A stretch of DNA of 64,000 nucleotides. Source: Oenanthe sinensis. Taxonomy: Eukaryota; Streptophyta; Magnoliopsida; Apiales; Apiaceae. Made by a program: the position numbers and the translations under genes. A model generated the notes under the pieces. The model searched no databases and was not told the origin of the DNA. It was given only the letters and a program-made list of their open reading frames with translations. The DNA lies in NCBI GenBank assembly GCA_028671895.1, contig CM053796.1, forward strand, positions 31,122,860-31,186,859, given 5' to 3'. Shown here in pieces: positions 59,580-64,000 of the stretch (its first letter is position 1; each line of letters starts with the position of its first letter).

Positions 59580-59802
59580 TGTTGAGATGATGTAAGCATC
59601 ATGCTTATGTCATTGTTTAGGGTTTACTGTTGGAAACTTAAGGACTAAGTATTACTCCCTATAAAGGGAGCAGCCACCTTATTGTAACATAACAGAAAAA
59701 ATATATAAAACACTTCTATTCTCTACATTTTCTTGTCTCTCTCTTCTATCTAAATACACAGCTGATATATATGTATATGAACTGTGAAACATACCTTTGA
59801 GA
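59580..59802 (+). repeat. 3' LTR (223 bp)
   Basis: Same length as the 5' LTR. The one difference I see is GAGCAGCCACC here against GAGCAACCACC in the 5' LTR. Confidence 0.95.
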
Positions 59803-59807
59803 TAATG

Positions 59808-60120
59808 TTATTTAAATATAAAGGTCCCTTCATAAATCTCATACATAGAATTTTTTTAGTATATACTTCTCCACAATAGTGCAGTTAAACATGCCATACC
59901 AGTCGAGTTTGTATATCATGCATTTGGATTGAGCAGGACTGACAATTTGAAGTTAGTAATGACAGTAGTTATGTCGCACTGGTGCTGTCATGTTTATAAA
60001 TAACAGTGTTAGTTAGATTTATCTATCTTAATTTCTACAAAAAGACTCGATTACTAACTAAATTGATACACAAATCAGCATCTTCTTGTCTTCTGGATTC
60101 TGTTTATGTCTCCACTGCTC
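59808..60120. other. Sequence between the copia element and CSLA copy B
   Basis: No exon identified. It ends in a splice acceptor-like CTCCACTGCTCCAG. Confidence 0.4.
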
Positions 60121-60780
60121 CAGGGAAGCAATTATTGAACTCTTAGAAGCTAAATGAGTCAACAAAATGGGTTGTGACAGACAAGCTGAGAAATAACAGA
60201 AAGAGTCTAGTTAGAGCACCATTCTTCAGATACCAATTTCAATGTGGAGAGAGGTATTACTTAGTTACTTCTAGTCTATTAATTTTTTCCTGAAAATTTA
60301 TGCCAACATTGGGAAACATCTATACTATTCTTTTATGTAACTCATACATTGGGTTTGAGTAAGATTCACAAGTTGGAATTGATTTTGGAAATATATATCT
60401 GCGCTAAATGAGTCAACAAAATGGGTTGTGACAGACAAGCTGAGAAATAACAGAAAGAGTCTAGTTAGAGCACCATTCTTCAGATACCAATTTCAATGTG
60501 GAGAGAGGTATTACTTAGTTACTTCTAGTCTATTAATTTTTTCCTGAAAATTTATGCCAACATTGGGAAACATCTATACTATTCTTTTATGTAACTCATA
60601 CATTGGGTTTGAGTAAGATTCACAAGTTGGAATTGATTTTGGAAATATATATCTGCGCCGTGTACAATATGTTCTATGGTGTTGATGACATGTTTGTATA
60701 TATGTTTTTGCAATTGGGGAATTCTTCACAGTAGCATTCGAGTTTGTTGGCAGCTTTGTACCGAGTATGGAGTGAATGTA
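60121..60780 (+). pseudogene. CSLA relic, copy B (3' end only)
   Basis: After an AG acceptor the plus strand reads EAIIELLEAK, a stop, VNK, then after a one-base shift WVVTDKLRNNRKS (60121 to about 60247). This corresponds to the conserved GLLEAGRVNEWVVTEKLG of CSLA proteins. About 420 bases on, 60664-60780 reads NMFYGVDDMFVYMFLQ and, in another frame, EFFTVAFEFVGSFVPSME then stop. This is the CSLA C-terminus and the counterpart of VFFTIASGFVGTFVLNIK in copy A. The strand is opposite to copy A. A 254-bp tandem duplication repeats the first exon with its lesions. No upstream CSLA exons are found between 52.5 kb and here. Confidence 0.85.
60151..60658. repeat. 254-bp tandem duplication
   Basis: 60151-60404 and 60405-60658 appear identical by eye, both starting TAAATGAGTCAACAAAATGG and ending TATATATCTGCGC. 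The duplicated unit contains most of a CSLA exon and the following intron, so it arose recently, after the exon had already decayed. Confidence 0.93.
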
Positions 60781-60956
60781 TGAAAATCAAGTCGTGAGGA
60801 AGAAAACGGTATGTTATCACTACAAGTGGATTATAGTGTTTGTGAATGTTACTCATTACTGTTAAAATACTTGTATATTATGATTGGTGTGTATGAGAAG
60901 CTATGCTAGTTATCTATTAATTTGTATAAAAAGTGCAAAGGATTTCTTATTGTGCG

Positions 60957-61469
60957 ATAGGATGTAGTTGAATAGCATCTTCCTTCAAGGAATGAGTGTA
61001 AGCAATTTGATTAACAAATGGAATCAGGGGATGAATTCCAGTACTGAGAGGCTTCACATATCTCCCAAATTGCTTAATTATCAAGTCTCTCTTCTCTTCT
61101 CCGGCCCAATATGATGCCCAGGTTTGTCAGTGGTTCAATCTCATAACTAACCACATAATATATACAGATAATCATATTTGACACTCAGAGGGCTATCAAC
61201 AAGGATAATGTTGGCATTTTCATTGGAGCTCTCTATATTAAGGTATAAATATCTTTTAATTTAGCCTTCAAGACTTAGATAAAACTATTTATGCTAAATG
61301 GTCTTGTAAATTAACTTAATACATGCAGATTGTGGATCTGAAATTGGCGTCTTATGGAGTGGAACTGTATGCAGATATTCAACCTGCAAAGACAACTAGG
61401 CGTAGTGAGATTGGCAAGATAATGCTGGATAAATCTCGAGGAACAAGACACCTCGATTTGCAGATAGTG
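60957..61469. pseudogene. Stomatin-like (SPFH/prohibitin) protein relic with inverted first exon
   Basis: Minus strand 61130 to about 60957 reads IIKQFGRYVKPLSTGIHPLI then PFVNQIAYTHSLKEDAIQ, the N-terminal block of stomatin-like proteins. Plus strand 61190-61242 reads AINKDNVGIFIGALYIK before a GT donor, and 61329-61469 reads IVDLKLASYGVE, ADIQPAKTTRRSEIGKIM and LDKSRGTRHLDLQIV. These are the next blocks of the same SPFH domain (usual AITKDNVSIQIDGVLYVK and KIVDPKLASYGVENPIYAV). The first exon is thus inverted relative to the other two. In working genes the product is a mitochondrial membrane scaffold. Downstream exons are absent. Codon losses (NPIYAV shortened to LYAD) confirm decay. Confidence 0.85.
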
Positions 61470-63403
61470 GTCCGTTTGATTTTCCTAATCTGTTTACCTC
61501 TTTTGCTGTCACATTTTCGTTCATATGCTCAGTATTATTAGTTGTGAAAAAGTATCCAGTTGTTTTTAAGCAAAAAAGAAGAAGTATTCAGTTGCTTAAT
61601 TTCACAGAAAACTTTATTTCATCTCGACGTGTTGTGGTACAATTGATTTTAAAATTAAAATATACATATGATAAGGTGTAACTTGAAATATATTGTTGTA
61701 GTCTTTAATAAAGTGCCTACTCAAGTACTTATCCTCCAAATATGAAAAGTTAAGTTCTCACAATAGTACTCCTCCGTGATACACCTGAAGTACTCTCTCA
61801 CTGTGTTGTGTGTGTGTCTGATATACTTTGACAAATTTTGGTTATACATCGAAGTTTAAAGCTGGCTTTCTAATGCTTCAGAAGATTAGATATTTCCATT
61901 CCCTAGTTTCTACTGGTGTATTTTTGTATTTACAACTCGTGAAGAACAAATATATCAGGAAGTTTCTTGATGGTATGTACGTTTTTATGTTACGCTCAAG
62001 CCGTTGGTAGAATGTTGGATTTTTTTTTTTCATTTTCACGTTTTCATTCCAAGGACTATGACTTTTGAGTTTTTCAGTTAAAAAACTAAAATCACTGGAT
62101 CTCCTTCGGTGGTGGTACTTTCATGCTATATGTTTCATTGTTCATCCAACTGTTTGTATATTCCCCCTGGTCAAGTTTTGATGCCTAGTGTTTGTTCTTT
62201 CAATGACCTCCTTTTCTTTGGGGGACTGTATTATGGACCTTTTAACCAATTAAAGTGTTCTTATATCAATTACATTCTCCTATTGTCTTCTAGATGTCTC
62301 TTTTTCTCACTCTCAATTCTACTCTTGTCTTTGAAATAATACGCATCTTATATAGAGTAATTTAGGGGCGTAAACGTTGGGAATGAGAATAAGGGTTAAT
62401 GAGATTGAGAATGATATGAAATCTAAAAAGTAGGGAGGATATGATTTTACCCACCGGGGGGTAATGAGGTCCCATTCCCTACAACTAAATTACTAATCTA
62501 AACACTAACATATGGGATTGAATTCCGATTTTCAGTAACATGACTCATTAATCATGAACCAAACGCCCTTTATTGATTGTTCTAGACCGTCAAAGCTTCT
62601 GCAAAGCATCTGCATTTAGTTTTTTGTGCTGAATTTTGTAGAGGTTAAATTTTTGAGAACGTCCCTTTCCTCAATCCTCATTATACACTATTTTCCTTAT
62701 AACTTCGGTCTTTATTTTATTTTAAAAAAAAATCAGTAATAATACCTATTTTTCTTAGTTGTAAAAATATAAAGTGAATATTTTGTTATCAATAAATATG
62801 ATATTTTCTAAAAAAGGCCAAAAATCTCTTTAAAATATTTGAAGGAATGAATAACTTTGTACTAAATAAAATGGGGGACTGAGGTTATAAAATTGATGGC
62901 AATTTCGAAGGGGATTTCTTTGCTTAGTTTGTATAGTATATATGTCTATCCCTGGTTTGGTTTATTTTGTTGTTTTTCATGTTCGAAGATCTGCAAGATT
63001 TTCATGGTTTTGATTCTGTAATAAAATTTTTTATGGAATCGCATCTATAGTCGATTGTTCAAAACAGTTAGGTTACAACAAGTACATATATTCATAACAT
63101 TTTTAAAAAATCGTTTGGTTGTCTCTTCAAAAAAGAAGGATTCAACAACGATATGTTTAAGTGTTTATTCAATTTTGATAATATTTGTAGATGTCGTATG
63201 AATTTTCATTATTGAATTGATTATCCTTTTCAAAAAAAAAAATATCACACATAATTCTGTTATAATTAGATGGGAATGTAAGTTGCTTCTAGGGGACCCT
63301 TTTATGGTGATTATAGACCTGAAAAAATAGATCTGAGTTAAAATATATGAAATTGAAATTTGATTTGTATATAAATTTAATAATTTAAAAGTTAAACGAA
63401 GTT
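61470..63403. other. Intergenic DNA
   Basis: No gene found. 62373-62573 has ends GGGGCGTAAACGTTGGGAAT and (inverted) AGGGCGTTTGGTTCATGATT that look like a MITE of the GGGCGTTTGG type, but borders and duplication are uncertain. Confidence 0.4.
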
Positions 63404-63411
63404 GAAATAAT

Positions 63412-63799
63412 TTTTTTTTTTTTGAAAATGCAAAGCTTTCCATTACTAGCAATCTTTTAAGATTACATCAAGAAATTAAGAGGAGATATTCTCACTCCTG
63501 ATAGTACGATCAACTACAAAATAGGATACTCTGGCAAGGAAGTGAGCATCACCATTCGCAGAACGTCTAATAAATAACACTGAAACATTAGGTAAAATTT
63601 TTAGAAGACTCTTGCAGTCACTAATTACACTCCCAAAGGATGATAACATAGAGAGTGAGTTTCCAATAGATTGCACAATCGTAAGATTATCCGTCTCAAC
63701 TATCACCCTGTGCCATGCTTTTTCTTTCATCCAACTCAGAGCCTCCTTAACACCCATAGCTTCTGCCATTTCTGGTGCAACATGACCTGACCTGTACGA
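63412..63799 (-). mobile_element. 5'-truncated LINE 3' end
   Basis: On the minus strand the RNase H reading frame is followed about 50 bases later by a poly(A) tail (T-run 63411-63424). The flanks share GAAATAAT (63404-63411 and 63800-63807), a possible target duplication. A truncated start with a poly(A) end is typical of LINE insertion. Confidence 0.65.
63476..63799 (-). pseudogene. RNase H-like (RVT_3) domain fragment of the LINE
   Basis: An open frame reading YRSGHVAPEMAEAMGVKEAL, HRVIVETDNLTIVQ, SDCKSLLKI, FIRRSANGDAHFLAR to a stop at 63476-63478. It holds the E (AEA), D (ETDN) and C-terminal (RRSANGDAHFLA) blocks of the RNase H domain that ends plant LINE polyproteins. The first Asp strand and everything upstream are missing. 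The frame is intact where present. Confidence 0.75.
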
Positions 63800-63807
63800 G
63801 AAATAAT

Positions 63808-64000
63808 ATAATTTGAACCGATATTGATTTAATATTAGTTAAACTTGTTAACAATTCGAAAATTGATTTGTTTTGATTCGAAAATGACTCAAAATTGAAA
63901 ATTTAATAGAAAATAATTTGAAATAAAAGATTTGTTAATGACCTAACCTTAAATCGATTATGTCTGAATAAAAAATTATCCAAACTAAATATAAGTCGAA
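63808..64000. other. Intergenic DNA at the right edge
   Basis: AT-rich; nothing recognisable. Confidence 0.4.

Larger units (their letters stand above)
54352..59802 (+). mobile_element. Complete young Ty1-copia LTR retrotransposon
   Basis: 5451 bp, with 223-bp LTRs at 54352-54574 and 59580-59802 that differ at one position by eye. It is flanked by identical TAATG (54347-54351, 59803-59807). A primer-binding site, a polypurine tract and one uninterrupted polyprotein frame are present. Every part needed for transposition is visible, so the insertion is recent and the element may be active. Confidence 0.96.

Noticed and set aside
61323..61541. 72-codon plus-strand frame as an intact small protein
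   Set aside because: Its first 48 codons are a stomatin-like exon and the rest is intron read-through; its Met lies in the splice acceptor region.

Overview
The window is nuclear DNA of a flowering plant, most likely a eudicot. It is AT-rich, its genes are split by GT-AG introns, and gene islands alternate with stretches packed with plant transposable elements: Stowaway/mariner, PIF/Harbinger-type, hAT, Mutator-like, Helitron, Ty1-copia and LINE. The species cannot be fixed from sequence alone. I saw no tRNA, rRNA, CRISPR array or bacterial-type operon.

Gene layout. 1-1258 (+): last two exons of a DCD-domain protein. 9276-11366 (+): a complete three-exon alpha-expansin with a MITE in its second intron. 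17776-19800 (+): four exons matching plant mitochondrial ribosomal protein mS23, with an in-frame stop and no visible start. 21649-21762 (+): one orphan exon of the XPB helicase. 24091-24495 (+): an intact FPF1-like gene. 34772-38171 (-): a six-exon, 402-residue receptor-like cytoplasmic kinase with an N-terminal acylation motif. 49.8-52.4 kb (-): a decayed cellulose synthase-like A (CSLA) gene. 60.1-60.8 kb (+): the 3' end of a second CSLA copy in opposite orientation. 60.96-61.47 kb: a stomatin-like (SPFH) relic whose first exon is inverted.

Mobile DNA. 5739-8579: a mariner-like element with a broken transposase and an unexplained antisense reading frame. 25199-29358: a Ty1-copia element with matching 5-bp target duplications that has lost gag, protease and most of integrase. 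54352-59802: a complete, very young Ty1-copia element (223-bp LTRs differing at one base, intact 1454-codon polyprotein). 3109-3876 and 47493-48649: two Mutator-like elements. 45235-45967: a non-autonomous Helitron. 32490-32920: a hAT element nested inside a Stowaway-like element. 16097-16295: a decayed plastid insertion carrying the end of ycf3. 40.85-41.17 kb and 63.41-63.80 kb: two RNase H-type LINE remnants. Several MITE families recur.

The genes are unrelated housekeeping, cell-wall and signalling genes and do not form a pathway. I found no evidence of a new multi-gene system. The most informative signals are the fresh copia insertion between two opposed CSLA relics, the internally inverted stomatin-like relic, the interrupted mS23 gene, the antisense ORF inside the mariner element, and the plastid and XPB fragments.
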